A DNA stretch of 19,247 bases from DAORIO01 sp035438585 (GTDB taxonomy: Bacteria; Patescibacteriota; Minisyncoccia; Phycocordibacterales; UBA9973). The notes beneath the pieces were generated by a model, which saw nothing but the letters and a program-made list of their open reading frames with translations, had not been told where the DNA came from and searched no databases. Position numbers and translations under genes: made by a program. This document shows, in pieces, positions 1 through 6,956 of this stretch (its first letter is position 1; each line of letters opens with the position of its first letter). The DNA is taken from the NCBI GenBank assembly GCA_035438585.1, contig DAORIO010000011.1, positions 1-19,247 of the forward strand, read 5' to 3'.

Positions 1-1261
1 AATTGCTCTTTCAAGACAAGTTATTCCTCGTGAAGAATTGGAGTTAACTGTTCGAGATTTCTTTTTGAAGTGTTTTAAAGAAAAAATATATGACATTGAT
101 CCTCGAATCGACGAAGTTTTGGAAATTGTAAACCTGAAGGGCCACGAAAAAGTACACGACCGAATTATGAAAACTTTTTCTGGTGGTCAACAAGCACGTC
201 TTCTTTTGGCTTCAGCCTTGATTCAAAATTCAGATGTATTATTGCTCGATGAACCAACAAACAATTTGGATAAAGAAGGAATTGCTCATCTGACAGATTT
301 TTTGGTCAATTACAAAAAGACAGTTATTGTTATTTCTCACGATGCCGAATTCTTGAATGCTTTTACTGACGCTGTTTTGTATTTAGATGTTTACACTCGA
401 AAGATAGAACAGTATGTCGGAAACTACACAGATGTGCGAGACCAAATCACTGCGCGAATGGAAAAAGAAAATAGAAAGAACGCACAGCTCTCAAAAGAAA
501 TCCAAGCCAAAAAAGATCAAGCAAATGCTTTTGCGATGAAAGGAGGAAATTTGCGATTGGTTGCAAAGAGAATGCGAGACTTGGCGGCAGATTTGGAAGA
601 AGAAAAAGTTGATGTTCGAAAAGAAGATAAAACTATTCGTCCTTTTACTATTCCAGTTCAACCTGAAATAAATGGTGATTTAGTGACACTTACTTCTGTT
701 TCTATTTTTAAAAATGGAAAGCCAAAAAAATTGAAAGTAAATATAAAACTCCGAAAGAAACAACATTTACTTCTCTCTGGACCAAATGGAATTGGAAAAA
801 GTACACTACTTGAATCTTTGGCAAGTGGTCACGCAGAAGGCGAGACTTTGGCAAAAGATGTCCGAGTAGGATATTACAGGCAAGATTTTTCAACGCTCGA
901 TTTCAATCAAACAGCACTAGAGTCTTTGTCAGACGCGTCTTTCAAAGTTACTGGGCGCGTTGATCAAGAAAGAATTCGAGCGACAGCGGCAGGATTTTTG
1001 ATAACTGGAGATATTATAAATACAAAAATTGGCTCTCTTTCTGAAGGGCAAAAAGGGTTGGTTGCATTCGCAAGACTAGTGATTGAAAGTCCGGGAATTT
1101 TGATACTTGATGAGCCGACAAACCATATAAACTTTAGACATTTGCCTGTTATCGCCAAAGCGCTCGATGAATATGAAGGAGCTATGATACTTGTTTCTCA
1201 CGTACCAGATTTTGTTGAACAAATAAGAATTGATGAAAAGCTAGATTTAGGGAAGGAATAA
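1..1261 (+). CDS. ABC-F family ATPase (translation factor / ribosome protection type), 5' partial
   Basis: Soluble twin-cassette ATPase of the ABC-F family, whose members bind the ribosomal E site and affect the P-site tRNA. The gene runs in from the left edge: the frame is open from position 2, so the TTG at 38 is not a real start. The first Walker A is off the window. Visible are signature 1 (FSGGQ, 176-190) and Walker B 1 (LLLDEPTNNLD, about 239-271), followed by SHD. A charged, coiled-coil-like linker (about 440-610) matches the tRNA-contacting linker of the family. The second cassette has Walker A GPNGIGKST (779-805), signature LSEGQ (1037-1051) and Walker B ILDEPTNHIN (about 1106-1135). 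There are no membrane segments, which separates it from transporters. It is followed after 1 nt by the flavoprotein gene, suggesting an operon. The exact subfamily (Uup, EttA, resistance type) cannot be decided from this fragment. Confidence 0.93.
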   Translation, partial: IALSRQVIPREELELTVRDFFLKCFKEKIYDIDPRIDEVLEIVNLKGHEKVHDRIMKTFSGGQQARLLLASALIQNSDVLLLDEPTNNLDKEGIAHLTDFLVNYKKTVIVISHDAEFLNAFTDAVLYLDVYTRKIEQYVGNYTDVRDQITARMEKENRKNAQLSKEIQAKKDQANAFAMKGGNLRLVAKRMRDLAADLEEEKVDVRKEDKTIRPFTIPVQPEINGDLVTLTSVSIFKNGKPKKLKVNIKLRKKQHLLLSGPNGIGKSTLLESLASGHAEGETLAKDVRVGYYRQDFSTLDFNQTALESLSDASFKVTGRVDQERIRATAAGFLITGDIINTKIGSLSEGQKGLVAFARLVIESPGILILDEPTNHINFRHLPVIAKALDEYEGAMILVSHVPDFVEQIRIDEKLDLGKE

Positions 1262-1262
1262 A

Positions 1263-2543
1263 ATGGAAACAGATTTTGTTTGGGATGTTGTAGTAATTGG
1301 TGGAGGCCCTGCGGGTATGATGGCTGCGGGTCGTGCGTCCGAGCGACGAAGAAAAGTTCTCCTTTTGGAAAAAAATAAAACACTTGGAAATAAACTCCTA
1401 ATTACAGGGGGTGGAAGATGTAATGTTACGAATAACAAAACTGATATTCGAACAATGCTTTCAAAATACAAAAGCAATGATAAATTTCTTTTTTCAGCGT
1501 TTTCGCAGTTTGCAGTCAAGGAAACAATAAACTTTTTTAGAGACCGGGGCGTAGAATTCAAAGAAGAAAATGATGGACGAATGTTCCCAAAAACAGAAAA
1601 AGCAGAAACTATTTGGAAAACGCTTGTTGAATATATGAACAAAGCTGGTGTGACGGTTGAAACTGGGGCAAATGTAAAAGCTATAAACCACAATACATCA
1701 AACAAAGAATTTATGATCTTTTTGTCATCTGGAAAAATAATAAAGGCAAAAGCTTGTATTGTAGCCACTGGTGGAACATCTCGACCTGAGACTGGTTCAA
1801 CGGGCGAAGGGTTTTTATGGCTTAAAAATCTAGGACATAAAATAGTTGAAAGTGATGTGTCTTTGGTCCCAATCGCCCTTAAAGATGTCTGGGTCAAAAA
1901 AGCAACCGGCGTAACACTGACAGACATAAAACTAACTACATACAAAAACAAGGTAAAACAAAAATCATATAAAGGAAAATTACTTTTTACACATTTTGGA
2001 ATAAGTGGTCCAACTGTTTTGAATATGAGTCGTGACGTTGGAAATTTGCTTTTGCGATCTGAAGGCGAAGAATATGAAAATAAAAAACAAAGCACAGTAA
2101 CAATTTTGCTTGATATGTTTCCAAGTCTTGATTTGGGAGAGCTTCGAAAAAAGATTCAAGAAATTTTAATAAAAGATAGCAATAAGAAAATAAAAAATTC
2201 TCTTTCGCCTTTTATACCTTCGGCCTTGGTTTTGCCGATACTTGCTCAGGTGGGAATTGATGGAGATACACCAAACCATTCAGTTCGAACAGAACAAAGA
2301 AAATCGCTGGTTGATTTTTTAAAAGCAATACCGTTTAGTGTTTCAGGTTTGCTTGGAAAAGATAAGGCAATTATTTCCTCAGGCGGTGTAGTACTTGAAC
2401 AAGTTGATTTCAAAACTATGCAATCAAGAGTTGTTCCAAATCTATTTTTAATAGGAGATGTTTTAAATATTGACCGGCCATCTGGTGGATATAGTCTTCA
2501 GTTGTGTTGGACAACAGGCTTTGTTGCGGGAAATAGTTGTTAA
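1263..2543 (+). CDS. HI0933/YhiN-like FAD-dependent flavoprotein (aminoacetone oxidase family)
   Basis: A 426-aa predicted cytoplasmic flavoprotein. An N-terminal Rossmann motif GGGPAG (residues 13-18) with the acidic E36 ending the second strand binds FAD. The family hallmark GNKLLITGGGRCNVTN lies at about 42-57. A second cluster near the C terminus, GDVLNIDRPSGGYSLQ (398-413), is the other conserved FAD-contacting segment. Length is normal for the family (about 400 aa). Known relatives include HI0933, YhiN and BaiN; physiological substrates are mostly unsettled, so no specific reaction is claimed. The ATG follows the ABC-F stop by one base. A purine-rich GGAAGGA about 7 nt upstream is one of the few Shine-Dalgarno-like sites in the window, consistent with translation from a polycistronic mRNA. 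A 282-codon antisense open frame across its first half is a shadow. Confidence 0.93.
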   Translation: METDFVWDVVVIGGGPAGMMAAGRASERRRKVLLLEKNKTLGNKLLITGGGRCNVTNNKTDIRTMLSKYKSNDKFLFSAFSQFAVKETINFFRDRGVEFKEENDGRMFPKTEKAETIWKTLVEYMNKAGVTVETGANVKAINHNTSNKEFMIFLSSGKIIKAKACIVATGGTSRPETGSTGEGFLWLKNLGHKIVESDVSLVPIALKDVWVKKATGVTLTDIKLTTYKNKVKQKSYKGKLLFTHFGISGPTVLNMSRDVGNLLLRSEGEEYENKKQSTVTILLDMFPSLDLGELRKKIQEILIKDSNKKIKNSLSPFIPSALVLPILAQVGIDGDTPNHSVRTEQRKSLVDFLKAIPFSVSGLLGKDKAIISSGGVVLEQVDFKTMQSRVVPNLFLIGDVLNIDRPSGGYSLQLCWTTGFVAGNSC

Positions 2544-2583
2544 GAGGCTAATCCACAGTCCTATAGCGCCAAAAGGGGGCAAG

Positions 2584-2592
2584 TGGTATAAT
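2584..2592 (+). promoter_or_regulatory. Extended -10 promoter for the SWIB gene
   Basis: TGGTATAAT fits the extended -10 pattern TGnTATAAT, with the hexamer at 2587-2592. No good -35 hexamer lies 16-18 nt upstream, which extended -10 promoters tolerate. Predicted start near 2599 gives a leader of about 28 nt with no Shine-Dalgarno sequence before the ATG at 2627. Confidence 0.7.
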
Positions 2593-2626
2593 TCGAATAT
2601 CTTTAACAGATTAATTTAATTTAAAT

Positions 2627-2884
2627 ATGCCAGCAAAAGCAAATTCTGCATTTATGAAGCCAATGACAATTAGCGCTGATCTAGCACTAGTTGTTGGGAA
2701 AGGTCCTATGCCTCGAAGTGAGGTTGTTAAAAAGATATGGGCTTATATCAAGAAGCACGACCTTCAAGACCCAAAAAACAAGAGAAATATCAATGCTGAT
2801 GAAAATCTTAAAAAAGTTTTCGGAGGTAAGGCTATGGTAAACATGTTTGAAATGACAAAGCTTGTTTCAAAACACCTTTCATAA
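2627..2884 (+). CDS. SWIB/MDM2 domain protein (stand-alone)
   Basis: A small basic protein of 85 aa consisting almost entirely of one SWIB/MDM2 fold (about residues 10-84). The typical blocks are all present: MKPMTISADLALVVG at the start, PRSEVVKKIWAYIKKHDLQDPKNKRNI in the middle, and the final VFGGKAMVNMFEMTKLVSKHL helix. SWIB domains are best known from eukaryotic chromatin remodelers; in bacteria they occur in Chlamydiae and candidate phyla, alone or fused to topoisomerase I, and are thought to be chromatin- or nucleoid-associated. Its exact role here is unknown. It is monocistronic, flanked by its own extended -10 promoter and a strong terminator. Confidence 0.92.
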   Translation: MPAKANSAFMKPMTISADLALVVGKGPMPRSEVVKKIWAYIKKHDLQDPKNKRNINADENLKKVFGGKAMVNMFEMTKLVSKHLS

Positions 2885-2893
2885 ATCTATTTT

Positions 2894-2923
2894 AAAAAGC
2901 ACCTCGATTTCGAGGTGCTTTTT
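2894..2923 (+). terminator. Rho-independent terminator after the SWIB gene
   Basis: Perfect 13-bp stem (2894-2906 with 2911-2923; core GCACCTCG/CGAGGTGC) with an ATTT loop. The T-run forms the 3' arm and continues as TATTTT. Because the left arm starts with AAAAA, it could also work on the other strand. Confidence 0.92.
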
Positions 2924-2927
2924 ATTT

Positions 2928-2936
2928 TGGTATAAT
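2928..2936 (+). promoter_or_regulatory. Extended -10 promoter giving a leaderless mRNA for the FN3/peptidoglycan-binding gene
   Basis: TGGTATAAT sits right behind the SWIB terminator, with the hexamer at 2931-2936. Six bases (2937-2942) separate it from the ATG at 2943, so the expected transcription start is the A of the start codon. No -35 hexamer is evident and there is no room for a Shine-Dalgarno sequence. Confidence 0.72.
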
Positions 2937-2942
2937 TAATAC

Positions 2943-4601
2943 ATGTTTAATAAAAGTCTTAATAAAATTATATTATCAGTTCTATTTTTTAGTTTATTTT
3001 TTGGAGTTGCTGTTGCTCAAGAAGAACCACGAGACACAACTCCACCCACGATTTCTAACGTTGATATATTTTTAACATCCGGGGTTAATGTTTCGGTTAC
3101 TTGGAATACAAATGAAATAGCTACCTCTGTTGTTAGGTATGGACTAAGTCCTGATAATTACGAATTTTATGGTTACGGAGGAGATACCTTGAACCATATT
3201 ATAAATCTGAATGATTTATCTCCCGGTAAAGAATATTTTTTTGAAATAATATCAGCTGATGAGTTTGGAAATGAGTCTGTCGTTTCTGGTGTTAGTTTTT
3301 CGACTGAAGATTTTTGTTCTTTTCCTCCCAAGGTGCTTTTTTTGAATATTGAGCAATCAACAAATAATGCAAATTTAGACTGGGAGACAGATATAATTTC
3401 TGGTTTTGTTTTGAGGTATGGAATTTCTGGAGAGGGTGCAATTGCTCAGATTGAAAATATTGCCGACCTTAGTAAAAAACACGAACTATTTTTGGAAGGT
3501 TTGGAGCCAAATAAGGATTATTTTGTAGAAATAATTTCTACAAATGAGTTAGGTATTTCTGGTGATAGTGAGATGTATTATTTTAGAACATTGAGTGATC
3601 TAGGTGATGGTGGTACTTCTGGTGACGGTGTTGGTGAGACAAGTCAACCATCTTTGGGTGGCGGAAGTCACGAGCATGCTGTTGAAATAAAAGAAGAACC
3701 ATGTGACGACCCAGCTGTAATTGAACCCCTTAAAATATCTGACCCTCTTTATTCAAATAAACCCCAAAATATAAAAGCTGTTGCATTAGATAAAATCATT
3801 GTTTTGAGCTGGACTCTTCCTGTAAATAAGGAATATCAAAAAATAAAGATTATCAGAAATGATAAAAATTACCCTAAAGATTTAAGTGACGGTGTTGTTG
3901 TGTATGATGGGTCAGCAGAAACTATTAGTGACATAAATCTAATAAATAGTAAGACTTATTATTATGCAATGTATTCGTATGATAATAGTAATAAAACAAC
4001 AGAACCTGTTTTATTCTCATTCGCACCTTATAAAGAGACAAGGCATTTTCATGTTTTAAATGTTTCAAATTTTAATTTATATGATTTTTCTGAGTTTCTA
4101 AAAAGTAATTTAAAGTTAGGCGACAAAAATGATGAAGTAGGACATCTGCAAGAGTTACTTGCAATTGACCCAAGTATTTATCCGGAAGGGTTGGTTACAA
4201 ATTATTTCGGGCCATTAACAGAAAATGCTGTTAAAAAATCACAAGAAAAAGCGGGCCTTGCTTTGACAGGGCAGGTGGATGAAAAAACAAGAGAGGTGGT
4301 CATTTTAAATTCTGTAAAACAAAAAATAACTGAAAGGAATGATATTGTTGAAATAAAATATTTATCTACAGACATGAAGCAGGGAATAAAAGGTGAGAAT
4401 GTTTCTTATCTTCAAAAGTATCTAATCGCTAAGGGGTTTTTAAAAGAAGGATTTTCAACTGGTTATTTTGGCGATATGACAAAAAAAGCAATTATAGATT
4501 TTCAGCAAAAAAATAGTATAATTCCGGCAAGTGGTTATGTTGGTCAAAAGACTAGAGCAAAAATTTTAGAAGATATTAAAATAACAGATTATTTAAAATA
4601 A
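2943..4601 (+). CDS. Exported protein with three fibronectin type III-like domains and two peptidoglycan-binding domains
   Basis: A 552-aa predicted secreted, wall-associated protein. The signal peptide covers residues 1-26: Lys-containing head, hydrophobic core ILSVLFFSLFFGVAV, and a likely cleavage after VAVAQ or AVA. Then come FN3-like domains at about 34-122 and 127-216, both with the W-x-T/D-RYG-LxPxxxYFFEI pattern. A Gly/Ser-rich linker follows (217-265). A third FN3-like domain spans about 273-363. Two PG_binding_1 domains lie at about 388-453 (LKLGDKNDEVGHLQELL, YFGPLTENAVKKSQ) and 476-542 (IKGENVSYLQKYL, YFGDMTKKAIIDFQQK). No catalytic domain is visible, so an adhesin or wall-structural role is inferred. 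The start is fixed by the promoter, which places the mRNA 5' end at this ATG. The cupin gene follows after 4 nt. Confidence 0.9.
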   Translation: MFNKSLNKIILSVLFFSLFFGVAVAQEEPRDTTPPTISNVDIFLTSGVNVSVTWNTNEIATSVVRYGLSPDNYEFYGYGGDTLNHIINLNDLSPGKEYFFEIISADEFGNESVVSGVSFSTEDFCSFPPKVLFLNIEQSTNNANLDWETDIISGFVLRYGISGEGAIAQIENIADLSKKHELFLEGLEPNKDYFVEIISTNELGISGDSEMYYFRTLSDLGDGGTSGDGVGETSQPSLGGGSHEHAVEIKEEPCDDPAVIEPLKISDPLYSNKPQNIKAVALDKIIVLSWTLPVNKEYQKIKIIRNDKNYPKDLSDGVVVYDGSAETISDINLINSKTYYYAMYSYDNSNKTTEPVLFSFAPYKETRHFHVLNVSNFNLYDFSEFLKSNLKLGDKNDEVGHLQELLAIDPSIYPEGLVTNYFGPLTENAVKKSQEKAGLALTGQVDEKTREVVILNSVKQKITERNDIVEIKYLSTDMKQGIKGENVSYLQKYLIAKGFLKEGFSTGYFGDMTKKAIIDFQQKNSIIPASGYVGQKTRAKILEDIKITDYLK

Positions 4602-4605
4602 ATAT

Positions 4606-5007
4606 ATGAAAAAAGGATTTAAAGCAAATATAGAAGATTTATCGCAAGAAAATACTAATTTTAGAAAGGTTCTATATACAGGCGCGCATTCGCAGTTGGT
4701 CTTGATGAGCTTGCTTCCAGGAGAAGATATTGGAATGGAGGTTCACAAAGAAAACGATCAATTTTTTAGATTCGAAGAGGGTTCTGGAAAAGTGGTAATT
4801 GATGGAACTGAATATGAAGTAGAAGACGACGATGCAGTTGTTGTTCCTGCGGGATCAGAGCACAATGTTATAAATACAAGTGAATCAGAATCATTAAAAT
4901 TCTATACAATTTATTCTCCAGCGCACCACAAAGACCAGATAGTGCGTGCTACAAAAGAAGAAGCAATGGCAAATGAAGCAGATTTTGATGGCCAAACTAC
5001 AGAATAA
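4606..5007 (+). CDS. Small cupin-domain protein
   Basis: A 133-aa single-domain cupin, predicted cytoplasmic. Cupin motif 1 is around G43-G61 with H47, E49, Q52 and E57 as possible metal ligands or their neighbours. Motif 2 is PAGSEHNVIN (81-90) with H86 as the remaining ligand. The final 25 residues are polar and acidic. Small stand-alone cupins of this kind resemble the mannose-6-phosphate isomerase type II-like group, but substrate and reaction cannot be assigned. The gene starts 4 nt after the exported protein's stop without a Shine-Dalgarno sequence. Its last 20 nt overlap the best start of the alkyltransferase gene, so the two are probably translationally coupled. Confidence 0.88.
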   Translation: MKKGFKANIEDLSQENTNFRKVLYTGAHSQLVLMSLLPGEDIGMEVHKENDQFFRFEEGSGKVVIDGTEYEVEDDDAVVVPAGSEHNVINTSESESLKFYTIYSPAHHKDQIVRATKEEAMANEADFDGQTTE

Positions 5008-5257
5008 AACTTTTTCTGAAAAGGTTCTAGATGTTGTTAAAAATATTCCAAAAGGGAAAGTTTTAACTTATATGAAAGTAGCAAAACTTGCTGGAAGTCC
5101 AAATGCTTCACGTGCCGTTGGGAGTATCTTGAAGAAAAATTACAATCCAAAAATTCCATGCCATAGAGTTATTCGTTCTGATGGAAGTCTTGGAAACTAT
5201 AATCGTGGGAATAGTGAAAAAGAAAAAAAGCTAAAAGCTGAAGGATATATAAAATAA
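4988..5257 (+). CDS. Single-domain O6-alkylguanine-DNA alkyltransferase-like protein (MGMT/Ogt C-terminal domain) with active-site Cys
   Basis: An 89-aa protein consisting only of the DNA-binding/active-site domain of the MGMT/Ogt family. The active-site motif IPCHRVIRSDGSLGNY contains the acceptor Cys58. R42 in ASRAVG matches the base-flipping arginine finger and Y28 in KVLTYMKVA the conserved tyrosine. The usual N-terminal domain of full-length Ogt is missing. Alkyltransferase-like proteins of this size usually carry Trp instead of Cys (PWHR), so PCHR suggests real suicide dealkylation of O6-alkylguanine. The frame is open upstream, with alternative starts at GTG 4946 and ATG 4973. ATG 4988 is preferred because conserved sequence begins just after it. 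It overlaps the cupin gene by 20 nt and ends just before a terminator. Confidence 0.87.
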   Translation: MAKLQNKTFSEKVLDVVKNIPKGKVLTYMKVAKLAGSPNASRAVGSILKKNYNPKIPCHRVIRSDGSLGNYNRGNSEKEKKLKAEGYIK

Positions 5258-5281
5258 AAAGACCCAATGTGGGGTCTTTTT
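5256..5281. terminator. Bidirectional terminator between convergent genes
   Basis: Hairpin AAAAGACCC / GGGTCTTTT around a short loop (about 5256-5265 with 5272-5281), with a T-run on one strand and an A-run on the other. It can terminate the cupin/alkyltransferase transcript on the plus strand and the pseudouridine synthase on the minus strand. Confidence 0.85.
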
Positions 5282-5282
5282 A

Positions 5283-5996
5283 TTAAATTAAACTAAGAGA
5301 TTTCAAAAATTTGTTTAATTCATCACCTTCAATTTTTCGGTACTGACCTTGTTTTAGGGGGCCGAGTTTTATATTCATAATCCTTACTCTTTTTAGATCT
5401 GTGACTTCTTGGAAAAGTGCTGAGCACATTCTTCTAATTTGGTGTTTTTTTCCTTCAGTCAAAGTTATTTTAAATTTATTATCATCTAAAATTTCAACTT
5501 TACACGGCTTAGTTATTTCTTCGTCTCCTTCCATTTTTACACCTGATTCCATTTTTTGTTTGAAACTCGATCTTAATTTTTCTTTTGTTGTGACATTATA
5601 TTCTTTGTCATGTTCGTATTTGGGCGACAAAAGTCTATCTGTTATTCGGCCATCGTTTGTAAGAATGATTAGGCCATGCGAATCTTTATCTAGTCTTCCA
5701 ACAGGGAAGACTCCTTGGATTGGAAAAATGTCTGTTATATCTTTTGCATCTTCTGTTCCAGAATGGCTTACAATACCCTTCGGTTTGTTAAAAGCAAAAT
5801 ACATAAAGTTTTGTTTTTTCTGAATACCTCGCACTTCTACTTTGTCGTCTTCATTTACCTTATCACCAAGTACAGCAAGTCTTCCATTTATGAAAACTTT
5901 TTTCTGGGCCACGAGATCATCAGCCCCTCTTCGGGTTGAGTAATTTTTGAGGGCGAGGTATTTGTTTATTCTTACCGGGTATTGTATTTCTTCCAT
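5283..5996 (-). CDS. S4-domain pseudouridine synthase, RsuA/RluB/E/F family (RluF-like)
   Basis: A 237-aa enzyme that converts a uridine in rRNA to pseudouridine. The N-terminal S4 RNA-binding domain (about residues 8-58) begins RINKYLALKNYSTRRGADDLV. The catalytic domain contains FAFNKPKGIVSH and the motif VGRLDKDSHGL with the nucleophile D103. It ends with the family's GKKHQIRRMCSALFQEVTDLKRVRI block. The sequence reads most like RluF (23S rRNA) rather than RsuA, but target assignment by eye is uncertain. An upstream TTG at 6038 would add 14 residues. It is rejected because the promoter -10 TATACT lies at 6007-6012, giving an mRNA start near 6000 and a leader of about 4 nt to the ATG at 5996. 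Confidence 0.92.
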   Translation of the reverse strand: MEEIQYPVRINKYLALKNYSTRRGADDLVAQKKVFINGRLAVLGDKVNEDDKVEVRGIQKKQNFMYFAFNKPKGIVSHSGTEDAKDITDIFPIQGVFPVGRLDKDSHGLIILTNDGRITDRLLSPKYEHDKEYNVTTKEKLRSSFKQKMESGVKMEGDEEITKPCKVEILDDNKFKITLTEGKKHQIRRMCSALFQEVTDLKRVRIMNIKLGPLKQGQYRKIEGDELNKFLKSLSLI

Positions 5997-6006
5997 ATAT
6001 TTCGCG

Positions 6007-6015
6007 AGTATAGCA
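6007..6015 (-). promoter_or_regulatory. Extended -10 promoter for the pseudouridine synthase gene
   Basis: Read on the minus strand the site is TGCTATACT, an extended -10 element. The ATG at 5996 lies 10 nt past the hexamer, so the mRNA leader should be about 4 nt. The promoter sits immediately behind the terminator of the upstream gene. Confidence 0.65.
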
Positions 6016-6018
6016 TTA

Positions 6019-6049
6019 AAAAATAAAAAAGCACTCAATTTTTGAGTGC
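6019..6049 (-). terminator. Terminator of the small membrane protein gene, overlapping its stop codon
   Basis: On the minus strand GCACTCAA / TTGAGTGC (6042-6049 with 6031-6038) forms a perfect 8-bp stem with a 3-nt loop, followed by TTTTTTATTTTTT. The UGA stop at 6035-6037 lies inside the hairpin. Confidence 0.87.
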
Positions 6050-6253
6050 CCTTATTTTATTTCTCTTTCCTTGCTCGAATATTTCTTCTTCTTCTTCTTT
6101 AAATTTTTCGTGCTCTTTGCCTGCTTTTCTAAATGCATAAACGGCAACTAATAATACTAATAATCCAAAGAATGCTAAAAGAATAATCCGGGTAAGTTGT
6201 GGGTCAAGGATCGTTTGTGGGTGGATTCGTGCGACAATGAGTTCGTAGATCAT
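6035..6253 (-). CDS. Small single-pass membrane protein of unknown function
   Basis: A 72-aa protein with one predicted membrane helix, about residues 22-45 (IILLAFFGLLVLLVAVYAF), followed by a highly charged cytoplasmic-type tail rich in Glu and Lys (KFKEEEEEIFEQGKRNKIRALKN). No known domain is recognised. Its last four codons and UGA stop fall within the terminator hairpin, the only UGA stop among the genes in the window. It is divergent from the 109-aa protein gene, with a shared 136-bp gap. A TATTAT-type -10 candidate occurs upstream on the minus strand, but I cannot place the promoter confidently. Confidence 0.68.
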   Translation of the reverse strand: MIYELIVARIHPQTILDPQLTRIILLAFFGLLVLLVAVYAFRKAGKEHEKFKEEEEEIFEQGKRNKIRALKN

Positions 6254-6318
6254 ATATGTTTAAGGTTTGAATATTTTATATAATATTTTTTAAATAATTG
6301 CAATTTTGGGCTGATCGG

Positions 6319-6346
6319 TTGACTGTATGGTAATTATTTCTATAAT
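6319..6346 (+). promoter_or_regulatory. Sigma70-type promoter for the 109-aa protein gene
   Basis: TTGACT (6319-6324), 16-nt spacer, TATAAT (6341-6346). Predicted start near 6353 gives a leader of about 37 nt with no Shine-Dalgarno sequence. Confidence 0.78.
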
Positions 6347-6389
6347 AAATTTGAATAAAGAACCTAAATAAACCTTAAAATTTAAGCTT

Positions 6390-6719
6390 ATGAGAACCAA
6401 AAAGTATTCTACAGAAAAGGATGGAGAATTTCATGAAGAAAAGCCTAGGAAGAAAAAACTTTATAAAAAGAGAACCTCTTTCAAGAAGTTGAAACTAGTT
6501 TTTTATTTAATCTTTAGAAGACCAAAACCGTCACAAAGAAAGGGTCCTGGTGATTTAATTTTGGAATTTCTTCCAATTCCAGAGTGTGTAAAAAATTCTT
6601 CATTTTTTGTTTTGAGGCTTGTCAAAATGTGGGCCATGCGTACGAATAAAGAAACCGAGCCGACGAATGAAGAGTTGAGTAAAATTGAAAAGGAGTTTAC
6701 TTATTTAAGTGTTGCTTAG
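6390..6719 (+). CDS. Basic protein of unknown function (109 aa)
   Basis: No family recognised. The first 45 residues are strongly basic (KPRKKKLYKKRTSFKKLKL, then FRRPKPSQRKGPG). They surround a short hydrophobic stretch LVFYLIF that is too short for a confident membrane helix. The middle, DLILEFLPIPECVKNSSFFVLRLVKMWAM, is amphipathic, and the C terminus is acidic (NKETEPTNEELSKIEKEF). Such a basic head could bind nucleic acid or sit on the membrane surface; neither is shown. It is a clear monocistronic unit with a good promoter (6319-6346) and a terminator (6728-6760), which argues that it is a real gene. No Shine-Dalgarno sequence precedes the ATG. Confidence 0.72.
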   Translation: MRTKKYSTEKDGEFHEEKPRKKKLYKKRTSFKKLKLVFYLIFRRPKPSQRKGPGDLILEFLPIPECVKNSSFFVLRLVKMWAMRTNKETEPTNEELSKIEKEFTYLSVA

Positions 6720-6727
6720 TCAAAAGC

Positions 6728-6760
6728 AAAGACCGTCTCTGGCAGGGGGCGGTTCTTTTT
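6728..6760 (+). terminator. Rho-independent terminator after the 109-aa protein gene
   Basis: AAGACCGTCTC pairs with GGGGCGGTTCTT through an 11-bp stem that includes G-U pairs and one bulged T, followed by a T-run ending at 6760. Confidence 0.8.
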
Positions 6761-6840
6761 AATGGTTTGTCCACAAAAACACTTAAAATGTCAAACTTTT
6801 TAGTATATATTTAGAGGGTATATTGGGTTTTTATTAAGTA

Positions 6841-6869
6841 TTGACAAAAAATGCTATATATAATATAAT
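6841..6869 (+). promoter_or_regulatory. Full-consensus promoter for the surface protein gene
   Basis: TTGACA (6841-6846), 17-nt spacer, TATAAT (6864-6869): both hexamers and the spacing match the sigma70 consensus exactly. A second TATAAT at 6859-6864 overlaps but would leave only a 12-nt spacer. Predicted start near 6876 gives an AU-rich leader of about 80 nt, unusually long for this window, in which I see no strong hairpin or Shine-Dalgarno sequence. Confidence 0.85.
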
Positions 6870-6956
6870 AGCAACAAATGTTTTTATTTAAGTTTTAGTC
6901 GAAGATTTGCTTTTAATGAGGGCAAAAAATTATTATTTATTTTATTAAAAAGTTTT

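Noticed and set aside
1247..2095. A 282-codon open frame on the minus strand
   Set aside because: It lies fully antisense to the well-supported flavoprotein gene, shows no domain, and reads as a low-quality shadow rich in Ser/Phe/Pro.
2551..2580. Hairpin GCGCC-AAAA-GGGGGC after the flavoprotein gene as a terminator
   Set aside because: The stem has a mismatch and there is no T-run after it.
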